Below, piece after piece: positions 45,818 to 55,808 of a stretch of DNA of 64,000 nt. This DNA comes from Cadophora sp. MPI-SDFR-AT-0126. Lineage: Eukaryota > Ascomycota > Leotiomycetes > Helotiales > Ploettnerulaceae. Made by a program: the position numbers and the translations under genes. The stretch is taken from assembly GCA_020747065.1 (NCBI GenBank), contig JAGMVK010000007.1:372001-436000 (forward strand). Direction: 5' to 3'. Position 1 is the stretch's first letter. Each line of letters starts with the position of its first letter. Below the pieces are notes generated by a model, which saw nothing but the letters and a program-made list of their open reading frames with translations, did not search any database and had not been told where the DNA came from.

Positions 45818-47638
45818 GGCTATTGCTCTTTGTCAAGAAAGGGAGTGTTTTGTATTTAATGTCGAGGTATGGAGCGACGAACCAGGAGTCGACGATTTTA
45901 ATTCTTGCCTTCGAGATATTGTTGACAGCCAATGAATAAAGTTCGCTCCCAGCCAACGCAAAAGCACGTGCGAGTATCTCTAGTGATACGAAAATGCTAT
46001 GGCTAGAGCAATGATTGTCTCTATCGCTTTGATTTCTACCAAAGATTTTGAAATAAGAAGAAAAAGATAGTTTTCCCAGAGGCAAAATTTAGCCCCCTTT
46101 CCTTCGTAGACACTTCAATATGTTTCTCTCGAAAATCACGTTATTCTAAGTTTTCGAGACATTATCAAAGTCTCATCATGTCCTGCTTCGAGTTACTCTA
46201 GTCTCACAGGACTAGTATCTTCTTGGAAGAAAATATGTTCTGATTGTTCTGTAATGTTCATTCTGATGAAAATATCCCTTTCAAGCTCGCCTAGGATCCT
46301 TCGAATTGGTTGGTTGAACACGCGACAAAACAACGGTACTGCCTGGCACTCTTTAACGACAGGACAACTCCAGCAGCGATTGATATCCCTGAGACGATAT
46401 CCCAGTATATGCAGCTACTATTCTACTCTGATTCCAATTTGAACCTTCAGATAAAAGCTCATGGCTATTGCTCATTGTGATGTGCTATGCCTGTGCTTGA
46501 AAGGAATTCAATTGTCCTCAAGCCGTGAATAGAAGATGTTTAAAGACTGCCTCCATCATCAAGAAAGTCATGTAGTCTATTGAAGTGGACAATCTGACAT
46601 AATTTGCCAGAAATCACTTCTAACACCAAGAACATGTTACTTGTGAAGAGAAGAGGTCAAATTATGTTGAAGAGCGCAGATGAGACCTCTAAGGGTGGAT
46701 GTGCACGACTCAGAGACTAACTATCTTATGCTTCTCATGCGATTATCAAGTAGAGCTGTAGAACGTCGTTTGGCGGTCATTCAAGTTCTTGCATGGACGA
46801 GCTGAGGGCAAAGGAAGATCATTCATGCTGTCACGTGATAAGTGAGTGACAGCAATGAATCCACCAGAAGTCAGTACAAGAAAGAATATTGCGGTTGGGC
46901 TGGACTCGGAATATATCCCAACTCATCTGCGGTTAAAGCCTAGTTGAGTGGTACGTGATTGTTCAAAGAGCATGCTTTTGTTCTCAGTCATTCTAAGAGC
47001 AGAAATTGCTCATTCATTGCTCTATATCACCAATTTTACATGACTAGAAACGCTTCATGAATGATTGGAGGGGCAACATACCATTTTGACTCAAGAAAGT
47101 AGAACTTCCATAGACTTCCGTGGTCCCGCACTGGCTTGACTATCTTCTTCAGCAAAATGTCAGAAAATTGCTGCCAAACTTGTACATAATTCCTGCCCGT
47201 GAACGACCAGGAGACTTTCAACGCTATGATTGTCTCAGCACCTAGAGAGGTAAGTCTCGCCAAGTTTGGAGCGTCTCGACCTACTAACGATTCTTTACAG
47301 AAGGATCTCTCTGCGATAGCCCCGCCCCGCTCCGGAAGCGCGTAGATAGACTTGTTGGACCTGCAAGTCGTGCTCATCTCTCATCAAACCTCATCTCTCA
47401 TCCAAGCTGCAGCGTCAAACCAACTCCAGTGTTTGAGACTTCCACTTCACTACCATCCAGTATCTCAGCTCCTGTTGCTCGTCGGCCTTTCCCTACATTC
47501 TCCCAAGGTCCCATGATCAAATCTTGTCACCAGAGAGTCAAGCTCACCAGTGGTAAAGTCAAAGTAGTTTTAACTTCTTTTCATTAGAGTCATCTGCTAA
47601 TTGAGGATTCATAGAGACTGAGCCAGACCAAGCTCGCA
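45818..47638. other. Divergent intergenic region with a possible upstream exon
   Basis: Upstream of both the minus-strand 2EXR gene and the plus-strand 2EXR gene at 47639. The left part has no gene. On the plus strand, 47250-47300 has all the marks of an intron (gtaagt, ctactaac, tttacag), and 47303-47580 is open in one frame, so part of the next gene's transcript may start here (see findings). Confidence 0.45.
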
Positions 47639-48393
47639 ATGTTAGCTTCGCAAAGAGTCCTGGCTTTTCCTTCCTTTGAGAGACTCCCCTATGAATTACG
47701 CTGCATGATATACGCTCTCATGGTCCCCGATAGGCGAATCATCGAGATCAAGCAGCCGAAACGAAGCCATGGAAGAGAGGGCAGAGCCGAATTCATGCTC
47801 GCGTACGACTTCCCTGCCATCCTTTACATATCTTCTGAAGCACGCGAATGGGCCACAAAAGTCTTGAATTACAAGAGATCGTTCCGAAGCAACTTAAATG
47901 GGCGTGAAATCTACTACGACCCTGCGCGTGACTCTCTTCTATTTCACAGCCTCCTCCTATTCGAGAAATTCTTCAACGCCAACTTCAACTCGTACGCCGC
48001 CCAGCCTCTACAACGTCAGGTTATCGACCGGTCTAAAGCAATTGAAGCACCTGTGTTCCTCGCGACCAACTTTGCGTGGGAATTGTTCATCACTCCAGAA
48101 ACCTTCAAGCTGCTTGGACAGCCGCGAAACATCATCCTTGCTCGAAAAAGTGGACCTCCTAGTAAAATGGATGGATATGCCGTTGACGATATCGTTCGTG
48201 TACTAGGTCCAGGAGCAGAGACTGCTTCGGGTGAAACATTGAAACCTCCCAAGATGGTCTGTCGTATGACATTCAAGGAATTGAGAGACAGCATTGTAAG
48301 TGTACCGAGATGTCGATGGCCTGAATTGCGATCGCTGACTTTGAGCAGGATAAGCTCGATTTCCCGCGGACCCACCCCAGCATATCTCCTTAG
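47639..48393 (+). CDS. 2EXR-domain protein
   Basis: Two exons, 47639-48295 and 48349-48393, joined in phase 0 across a 53-bp intron (gtaagt, agcag), giving 233 aa from the ATG at 47639. Motif 1 is SFERLPYELRCMIYALMVPD (ELR) and motif 2 LYISSEAREWATKVLNY (EAR), then GREIYYDPARDSLLF. The short last exon encodes DKLDFPRTHPSISP; the intron follows ELRDSI, matching the end structure of the other 2EXR genes. The frame is also open upstream of the ATG and can be linked to an earlier open stretch at 47303-47560, so the true N-terminus could be longer. No lesion. Confidence 0.87.
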
Positions 48394-49080
48394 TGACTAG
48401 GCGCTGGCACGCATACCGAACACTTCAAGTTATTCTACGTTGCGAGATGCCGGAAACGCCATGCTTGCAAACAGCATAGCGGAACCATATCCGCCGTGGC
48501 GGCGATGTTAACTTACCATGGCGATTTTGATACCGACAGCTTTTCGCAGCAAGACTTCTATGAATATTGTATTTCACTCCATCGGAGGGCCAGTCAGTGA
48601 AGACTACGAAGTTAACTCGAGGCTCTGTTGTTTTGACGTTGTCACCGCAAATCTGATTCGATGTCTCTTGCCAAAACTTGGAGCCTGAAGTAGTGGCAGT
48701 GACAAAGAAGGTGATCAGAGGGGTACTGAGTCTTTCCTTTCGTTCTGCTTACTGTACATAAAAGGTCAATGGAATTTGCTTTCTATAATGCGGCAGAATG
48801 TTCCATTGTTTGGAATAACATCGAGGTAGATAGCGTCGCCAATGCCGCCATCCCACTCTTGAACATCGGCCCACCTCCCAACACCTCTTGCTATGGTCCT
48901 GACAGCAACTTTTACAGATACCACTGTACTATTAAAACTTACAAACTTCAGATTATATGAACTGAAATATTCTGCTAGGATATAATGAGCAAGTTCGTGC
49001 TTCGTTGAAGTTCCCGACACTACGATTTGCTCAGATGAAGCTAGCCATATAGGTTTCCTTGAAATCTTCCTCCAGCAGCA
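48394..49080. other. Intergenic spacer
   Basis: Promoter region of the amine oxidase. Short frames only; no motif or repeat recognised. Confidence 0.5.
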
Positions 49081-50646
49081 ATGTCGGATGCCATCGAAAC
49101 AATCATCATCGGCGCAGGTCTCAGCGGTCTGCAAGCCGCCCTAGATCTCCAATCAAGCAATCGCTCGTTCCTCGTCCTCGAAGCCCGCTCTCGAGTTGGA
49201 GGTAAAACCAAATCGGTAGAACGGTCGGACGGCAAGGGCATCCAAGAAGTCGGTGCAGCATGGCTGAACGACAGCAACCAGTCTCACGTATGGGCGTATG
49301 TCAAGATGTTTGGGTTGACACCTGTTACACAAAATATCGATGGCTTGGTGGCCGCTGAGGACGCGGATGGGAAGTGTCACATGTTTCTCTTCGGTGAATT
49401 GCCGAAGTTTGGAGAGCAGGTGCAACGCAATATTGCGATGCTGAGAGATGAGGTTGAGAGAGCTTCATTAGATTCGAAGACTTTCGAGGAGCCAATATGC
49501 CGTGAGCTGGATGGCATTTCGTTTGAGCAATATTGCAAGAACTTGGGCGCAGGCCCTGAAGCGCTACTGACTGCAAGGGTCTGGTCTCGGGGAACACTCG
49601 GTCAAGACCCTTGCGACTTCTCAGCACTGGCGTATCTCGAAGTGTGTCGTGGAGTAAGTGATACCCTTCTCCTGGCAGCCATTCCTTTCACAGTCCATTT
49701 CAGTCGGTTCCAGATTAGAGATAGCTTTCCCCACTGAAAGAGTGATGTCGGCAGAAACTACACACCCAAATCAGGAGAACGAAGTTAATTATTTTGAGTC
49801 ATTCACTAACTTGACACTGTGATATAGGGACGCGGACTTGTGAATCTGCGGTATGACGGCAAAGATGGAGCCCAATACCTCCGTCTGCAAGAAGGCACGC
49901 AGTCCATCGCCAACGGGATGGCCAGGCTACTCTCTACAGAAGTAATCAAGCTCAACATGGCAGTCGCTGCCGTTACCCAAAGCTCCGTCAAATCATACAC
50001 CGTCATCACCTCCCGGGGTGAAAGCTTCAGATGCCGGAAGGTCATCATCAGCATCCCCTCACCAGCCTACAAAAACATCTCGTTCAACCCTCCACTCCCC
50101 TCATCCAAGTCAATGTACACACAGTCGGTACGCTACGGTACATTCGTCAAGCTTATATATCTATTCAAGACCCCTTTCTGGAAACGTCAAGGAGCCTGTG
50201 GCCTAGCACAGAGTTTCCGAGGACCAATCAATCACTGCAGAGATACTTCAGTACCAGATCAAAACAATTTCGCGTTGACCTGTTTCCTATGTGCCGATCC
50301 AGGAAGAGACTGGCTAAGTCTTGACAAGAACGAAAGAATAGAAGTCGTGCTTAAACAACTAGGTTCTTTGTTTGGTGTCGGATATGAAACTGTGAAGGAT
50401 GAGTTCCTTGACTCGATCACCTCGGGCTGGACTGAAGATCCATGGGCTGGCTGGGGTTGTCCATTCGCTACTCGACCACCTGGCCTAGATCTCGGTGTTA
50501 AAGCTGCTAGTGAGAAAGCTGGTGGAATCTATTTCGTTGGTACGGAGTTTGCAACTCAGTGGCGCGGGTATATGGAAGGAGCGTTGAGGAGTGGGAAAGA
50601 AGGTGCGAGGCAGGTACTGGCTGACTTGGACTTGGTGGACAACTGA
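49081..50646 (+). CDS. Flavin-containing amine oxidase
   Basis: Two exons, 49081-49653 and 49828-50646, joined in phase 0 across a 174-bp intron (gtaagt, gatatag), giving 463 aa. The N-terminus has the FAD-binding fold TIIIGAGLSGLQAALDLQ, then VLEARSRVGGKTKSV (the E at the end of strand 2 and the R-x-G-G motif) and VGAAWLN. The second exon has LQEGTQSIANGMARLL, the substrate-domain strand VIISIPSPAYKNISF, and the C-terminal FAD motif GGIYFVGTEFATQWRGYMEGALRSG. This set defines the monoamine-oxidase/polyamine-oxidase-type amine oxidases (PF01593), which oxidise amines to aldehydes with release of H2O2. The C-terminus has no membrane helix, so it is probably soluble; no peroxisome signal is seen (ends VDN). 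Substrate not predictable. Confidence 0.92.
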
Positions 50647-51098
50647 AGTCATATTTTGCTTGTCGAGACCCGGTAGGATATCACAAAGAGGCGTTTCTTT
50701 GAAATAGACTCAGCGCGGCACGACCACCTAACATGCCCGGTTCAATTCGAAATGCTCTGCTATCCGAGACAAAGCACAATAACGAGAAGTCAACTCCGTA
50801 CACCATCAAATTATCCTCCTTTCTCCAGACCCTCTATCTTGAACTGTTGGTTCCTCTGCAGTTCGGAATTGACAGGCGCATCTTCTTTATGAGGCAGCTG
50901 TTGGCTTAGGATCTTCCACTACTGTGACACCAGCTAACCCCACACAATCGGCAGGTTTCATCCCCTATCATATTCAGTGATGGTTCTGGAAAGGAAGTCG
51001 ATACCCAAAAGAGAGATTGCGAAGAAGAAAACAGTTTTGCAGGACGCACCGTACAGCAAGCCAAGTATTTCCCTAGACATGGAGCGCCGCCGATCAAG
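50647..51098. other. Convergent intergenic region
   Basis: Between the amine oxidase and the small secreted protein gene. The minus strand at 50906-51115 is open and Cys-rich (see findings); it may contain a 3' exon of the secreted protein. Confidence 0.4.
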
Positions 51099-51344
51099 TT
51101 ACCTATGTGCGGCAAGACAGTCAGCTCTCCCGTCAGTGTCTCGCCTGTTCGATGGTACTTTGAAAGGTGAAGTAGTCGAAGGAGCTGATGTCGTACAGAG
51201 AAATCCAGCTTGTGTTTCGCTCAGAATACCAATCAATCCCATTGGACAGCAGGCCTTAACTTGCTCAATGATATTTGGGCATTGGACTTTTGCCAGACTT
51301 GACGTCAAAGTAAGAGAGAATGCGAGCAGAGGAATGAGTTTCAT
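51099..51344 (-). CDS. Small secreted Cys-containing protein
   Basis: Unspliced model of 81 aa starting at the ATG at 51344, chosen because a TATA-like ATATATAA element lies 90 bp upstream, so the earlier in-frame ATG at 51434 is less likely to be in the transcript. MKLIPLLAFSLTLTSSLA is a clear signal peptide. The mature part has a Cys, nine residues, then a Cys pair (VQCPNIIEQVKACCPMGL), a further Cys in GFLCTT, and a Thr/Ser/Pro stretch. The C-x9-CC spacing recalls class II hydrophobins, but the second half of that pattern is not present in this frame. The stop codon overlaps a possible gtaac donor, so a downstream exon could replace the end. Effector-like or hydrophobin-like; function unknown. 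Confidence 0.5.
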   Translation of the reverse strand: MKLIPLLAFSLTLTSSLAKVQCPNIIEQVKACCPMGLIGILSETQAGFLCTTSAPSTTSPFKVPSNRRDTDGRADCLAAHR

Positions 51345-51432
51345 GGTGCAGAGATCGAGATCGATGGTATCGGACAGATCGCCACTCAATAAGGCCAGAG
51401 AAAGAAGGGAGAAAGAACCAATAACGGGAACC

Positions 51433-51440
51433 ATATATAA
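51433..51440 (-). promoter_or_regulatory. Possible TATA element of the small secreted protein gene
   Basis: ATATATAA-like element (read on either strand) 90 bp upstream of the ATG at 51344. It decides between two candidate start codons. Confidence 0.4.
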
Positions 51441-51681
51441 TCACTCGATCCGCGCCATCTAGGAGAAGAGTCCAGGATTTCTTGGCGTGGCTTCCAGTCA
51501 CAGATTTGCACAATCACGTTGCACGAATACCAATCCCAGCAAACGGGTATGACATTGATCCTCCAAGACCCCGAAAATGTACCCCAGATTCCATATTGAC
51601 CCGTTCCACAAAGCCTAATACAGCAGATCTGCCGTGCAGTCCACCCCATTTGTCCATCGTGACAATCATCCTCCCGTATCC

Positions 51682-51981
51682 TCAAAGCTTTCGAAGCTTT
51701 CGTGCGATCCAGTCTCGGAACTGGTTCCCCATTGGGACGGCGGCGATGGCGGGAACAGTGTTGAGAGTGATGACTGGTGTTGGGCCATGAGTGGTGGTAA
51801 GAAGAGGTGTGGTGGTGGTGGCCGTCGTGTGATCGGCGGAGATCGAGGTGGCTTTGTGGTAGTAACCTGCTGCTACCGTGATAGTTGTGCCTTTGGCCTG
51901 TCCTGGATGGACGAGACCGAGGGAGTGGATGAGAAGGAGGACGAGGAGGAGCAGAGCGCTGATCTTTTGGATGACTGCCAT
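51682..51981 (-). CDS. Small secreted Thr-rich protein
   Basis: Single exon, 99 aa from the ATG at 51981; the frame is open further upstream but the region before has no coding character. The N-terminus MAVIQKISALLLLVLLLIHS is a signal peptide or anchor, with likely cleavage near GQA-KG. The mature chain is short, rich in Thr (HTTATTTTPLLTTTHG), with a basic end (RDWIARKLRKL). No Cys in the mature part, so it is not a typical disulfide-rich effector. No family recognised. It sits 340 bp upstream of, and on the same strand as, the other small secreted protein gene. Confidence 0.55.
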   Translation of the reverse strand: MAVIQKISALLLLVLLLIHSLGLVHPGQAKGTTITVAAGYYHKATSISADHTTATTTTPLLTTTHGPTPVITLNTVPAIAAVPMGNQFRDWIARKLRKL

Positions 51982-52365
51982 TGCGAAGGATTGGTTGGGG
52001 TCTTGGTGGTGCAGAGTTTGTAGGTAGATGACGGTAGTACGGAAATTTAGAGAGCTGTGTGTGCTGGCGAGTGGCTGATTGGTAGAAAAGGTTGAAGACG
52101 GCGATGCTGACAAAAATCAAATCAAGATCGAAGGCAGAGCGCTCACTTCACTCGAGGTGGTGGGGGCTCAACCGCGCTATACCTACCCAGCCGAGAATTC
52201 GAAGGCTCGCAAAAGTTGAAACTCCGATACAAAACATCGAGAAAACACATCAACGCAGAGATTTACATGGATCTTACGCTCGCTCAAATTTGTCCTTCTA
52301 TCTGCCGATATGACGCGTGTCTATCTCCATTAACATATCCAGGCTTCTCATCAGATCGCTAAGAC

Positions 52366-53110
52366 TCAGCGTGGAGAAGGAGCCTGATAACGAGCTGGGT
52401 ACTGTTGATCTTCTTCATCCTGCTGCCCAACCTTGCGCACGAGGAACCAGCCGCCACCATCAGCGCGCCCAGCCCGGACGTACTGAGCTCCTTTCTCCTC
52501 CCAGATGTCATCACCAGAACGAAGTCCTCCATATCCAAGCTCTTCGACATTTCTGCCAGTCAACAACTTTTCCAACTCTGTGAACGCATCTGCTAGACAC
52601 TGCTGATTAGCGCTTTGAAGCTTGCGGCGGCTGAGTTCATGGTAGCTCATGTGCTTGTGGATGCAGTCGTTGAAGTTCTTCAACTTTATGAAGGTAGCGT
52701 CGGCAGTCTTGGCAAGTTCATAGTCGTAGATTGGGAAGTCTGCAATCAAGGGTCAGTTGAGCCATCTCGGGCAAAGGAGGTGAAAATATACCTGGTTCAG
52801 TATTTCGCTTTCCAATCAGAGGTTTTTCCATCGGATCTACCTTTGGCAAGACATCGGAATAAAGCTTGGGCACTTTGGCAATGGAGAAGTATCCCTGGGA
52901 AGAAACCTTGAATTCGGAAGCATCTGTCTCTTCCTTTCTGAGTTGGTCGACATGGGCAGGGACCATGAAAGTACCGTCAGCTATGATGATCTCACCGTAG
53001 GTATTTCTGAGGTGGGAGCCGGCAAGATTGAAGGCCATGAAGATGCTGAGAAATAGGAGAAGCACGTATTGCCAGCGTCGATCAGCCATGTTTGGGAGGT
53101 TGAGAGCCAT
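52366..53110 (-). CDS. Hypothetical single-pass membrane protein
   Basis: Two exons, 53110-52792 and 52739-52366, across a 52-bp intron (gtatat donor, ttgcag acceptor), giving 230 aa. One hydrophobic helix, WQYVLLLFLSIFMAFNLAGS, lies near residues 13-32, followed by a hydrophilic body that would face the lumen or outside. A second in-frame ATG seven codons on is an equally good start. After the splice the chain reads FPIYDYELAKTADATF and later a charged region ending QQDEEDQQYP. No domain recognised. It belongs to the co-oriented group of small membrane-protein genes that runs to the HET gene. Confidence 0.7.
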
Positions 53111-53764
53111 TGATACAAGAGGTAAATTTAGTACAGTATATCAAGGTGAAGCAAGCACTCTGTAAAGTGTCGTGTCCCTGATACTGAGTTGCTGATGTTC
53201 GAGTAGAAAAAGATTTGTGGTTCTTCGAATGTGTCGTTTTGTTTTTGTTTGACTAGCGCGATATCCGCTTAGTTTCCCTAGATGGGATTAGTCGGAAAGC
53301 TTCACAGAGCAGACGCAAGGTGCATTTGCTGCCGTTGTCTTTCATCTCGCCTTCTACAGGAAGTTTCTTTAATCTGTGGGACGAAGGATGTTCTTCATTG
53401 GGATGCTGTTCTGTGGTTGCAGTGCTTGGATTTATCATTTGCTGCCCAAAGAAGAGTACAAAAGCAACGGCGAGTCTTGCCCACAAAGTTTATGAAAGCT
53501 CAGGTCCAGATATTCCACCACAAGTGCCATTCCATGACCCGAACTCAACGGCTTGAAAGAATTTCAAGTAAAACAGTTCCATCCAGCGACCTTAAGTAGC
53601 CTACTATGCACATGAACCTTCATAATGGCCGAACCTTCTTCTCCTGTGCTCCGAAACCCTCAACGGCAACTCTCTCAGCAAGCAAGCCACCCATGAACTT
53701 TCTCTTCTTCCGTATGTCCAAGGGAATTACGAATCTTCGGCATCTGCAATTTTCTTGGCCCATT
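53111..53764. other. Intergenic spacer
   Basis: Promoter of the left gene and 3' part of the right gene, both minus strand. A minus-strand frame at 53253-53486 looks like it starts with a hydrophobic segment but has no ATG. Confidence 0.45.
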
Positions 53765-54106
53765 TTACAAGCCAACTAGCCGTCTCATTATACGAAAGCG
53801 AGTCTTCAGGCTGAGCAGCAGGTTGATTAGTGAATGTTGTATCGGTGGTATATGTGGAGGCGGTATTGGTATTGGTCTTGGTCTTGGTCTTGGACTTGTT
53901 TTGGATTTATTTTTGGGATTGGTGGAGGTATCGGTGACAGGAACTGAAGCAGAGGTGAGCCCAGGGAGGCTGCTTTGTTGCAAATCTATTGATCGCTGAA
54001 CGGTAGCTTGGGTGTAGAAGCGTAAACGGAGCAGATGGTAGAGGATAGAGGTGACTATGCCAAAGAGGAAGGAGACGAGAGTTGCGAAGATTGTTGAGAA
54101 GTCCAT
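53765..54106 (-). CDS. Small membrane protein with Pro/Arg repeat
   Basis: Single exon, 113 aa from ATG at 54106. The N-terminus has one strong hydrophobic segment (FATLVSFLFGIVTSILYHLL, residues ~7-26), followed by a Ser/Thr-rich linker, a PRPRPRPIPIPPP block encoded by a simple TTGGTC/TTGGTA-type repeat, and a basic amphipathic end. No family recognised. Probably tail-exposed, single-pass. Coding status rests on the ATG, the helix and co-orientation with its neighbours; a translated repeat by chance is possible. Confidence 0.5.
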   Translation of the reverse strand: MDFSTIFATLVSFLFGIVTSILYHLLRLRFYTQATVQRSIDLQQSSLPGLTSASVPVTDTSTNPKNKSKTSPRPRPRPIPIPPPHIPPIQHSLINLLLSLKTRFRIMRRLVGL

Positions 54107-54512
54107 TTTGATGATTCAACAGAGATGCTTGATCATTGATCGTATGGTAAGTAAGGGAGTTCGCGGACGTGGCGCTGGGGCTCGAGAATTGGAAAATGTT
54201 TGTGAGATTCTATGCTTCGAGAAGGTGAAAAATTGATGCGAAAAAAACGCGACTCGAGAGAAGGTGAGCTTGTCAACGAGCAAAAGCAGGCGTGTCATTC
54301 TCATCCACTGACCATTTGTTGGCTTTCCCTGTCTGGCCCATCGTTTGATCTGCCTGATGACCATATAAGGTAGGTCAAAGACATTGCCAAATCGCATCCA
54401 TGGTTGCCAATGTGAGCAACGCTAGCACAAGATATGGTTGAATAGCTGTGCATACTCGCAACACTTGCGTCGTTAAACCTTGAAGATGTTCTGGAGGTCC
54501 ACGTAGCTCTGA

Positions 54513-54884
54513 CTATTCTGGTAGGTCAGGCAGTGTAATGTCGTTCTCATGTAGTGACTGCGCAATCTTCGGTAGCAAGAAAAGCAGCATAAGTGCGAAG
54601 AGAATGACCATCTGGGCATCCTTTTGCGGTACAACGTATTCAAATACAGAAGAAGCCGCCTGGCACAGCAATGCTATTAGCACACAAGCAAAGGCTAGAA
54701 GAATTTTTCCGAAATAAGGCTGATCACGGCGATCGATGATGACCTTGATGATACAGTTGATCATATAGTTGACCACATTGTCCCGGGTATCCAAGATATC
54801 GTCCCTGGTATCCAAGAAGAGATCGTGCATATGCCAGAGCACTGGACCGACATTCTCCAGTAAGGCGCTGAGGAGGGAAGGCAT
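54513..54884 (-). CDS. Small two-helix membrane protein
   Basis: Single exon, 123 aa from ATG at 54884. Residues ~23-38 contain a short internal duplication, FLDTRDDILDTRDNV, also visible in the DNA as two similar 18-base units. Two hydrophobic segments follow: KILLAFACVLIALLCQAAS and MVILFALMLLFLLPKIA, joined by a short loop containing FEYVVPQKDA. The C-terminus is acidic. No family recognised. Similar in plan to the other small minus-strand membrane proteins nearby, although I see no clear sequence identity. Confidence 0.6.
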   Translation of the reverse strand: MPSLLSALLENVGPVLWHMHDLFLDTRDDILDTRDNVVNYMINCIIKVIIDRRDQPYFGKILLAFACVLIALLCQAASSVFEYVVPQKDAQMVILFALMLLFLLPKIAQSLHENDITLPDLPE

Positions 54885-55808
54885 GCTATCGGTGCGTGCT
54901 GATGGTGGCTGAGGAGCAATGTCTCGCGTGGTTGCGGTGGAGAGTGAGGAGTTGGCGAATTAGTTGCTCGAGAGACGGGTGATGGCCACCTGTAGGGCGG
55001 GACGCTTCGGATGATAGACGCGTGTGTGGGCCTGATTGTCCCAGAACAGTCGAGAAAACAAGAAGTTGGGGTCAAATAGGGCCACGTCACAACTCATACT
55101 GTCGCGAAGTCTTCATAACTGATAAAGCCACGAAATGATTTGCTGCAATTCAAGTACGAAACGGTAAAGAAAACATGCCTCTGGGAAGATATCTCATTTC
55201 TGTATTGTCATTATGCCATTTGGAATGCACAGACTGTCATGAATGTCCGGATCCCCGTGCGTTGCACGGCCATTCTCTTCTCACACTTCTTCCTTCATGC
55301 TACCCACCTCTGCTTCATTGTCCAGAGGTAATGACATAGAAGCATCTCATCAGATCGCCGACAATTGATGTCTCGATGAGGGAGGGAGCGTAGGAAGAGT
55401 CGTCGTAGAAGTCCTGAAGGTCCGGATGTCGTGCGAGAATCTGCATCGTGAGGGATACTGTTCTGTTACCAGCGTTGGATGAAATGAAGCGGTGTCGAAG
55501 AATCAAGTAACGTCGCATCTCGAGGTTTATTGCTCATACTTTGTTAGCTTTCAAAGACTCGTATTAAAACCCCAATTAGTCAGTGGATATCTTTGCGTCT
55601 GATTGATTTGGAGGGAATCTTTGGTCTCGACTCGGGATATTCACTAGATCAGTGACGGGATAGTGGCGAAGGCAACAATATTGAAAATGCAAGTCGGTGG
55701 TCTATTGATCCTAAGACTCACCACGGAGCATAAGCTACCAGTATCTCATTTTGCCAGACATGCCAAAACTTGGACAGCCACCTTTTCGGAACAATGCATA
55801 CCCAGGTA
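54885..55808. other. Intergenic spacer
   Basis: Mostly gene-free. Contains one candidate small minus-strand frame at 55315-55518, listed separately. Confidence 0.45.
55315..55518 (-). CDS. Candidate small ORF, 67 aa
   Basis: Minus-strand frame with a true ATG, ending in TGA. Codon choice favours C in third position in the middle (for example GAC TTC TAC GAC GAC), which is coding-like. The protein begins MRRYLILRHRF and has no helix or domain. Could be a small gene, a fragment of an older one, or chance. Confidence 0.3.
   Translation of the reverse strand: MRRYLILRHRFISSNAGNRTVSLTMQILARHPDLQDFYDDSSYAPSLIETSIVGDLMRCFYVITSGQ

Noticed and set aside
53253..53486. Minus-strand ORF with a signal-peptide-like start
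   Set aside because: The apparent Met is TTG; no ATG or splice site supplies a start.
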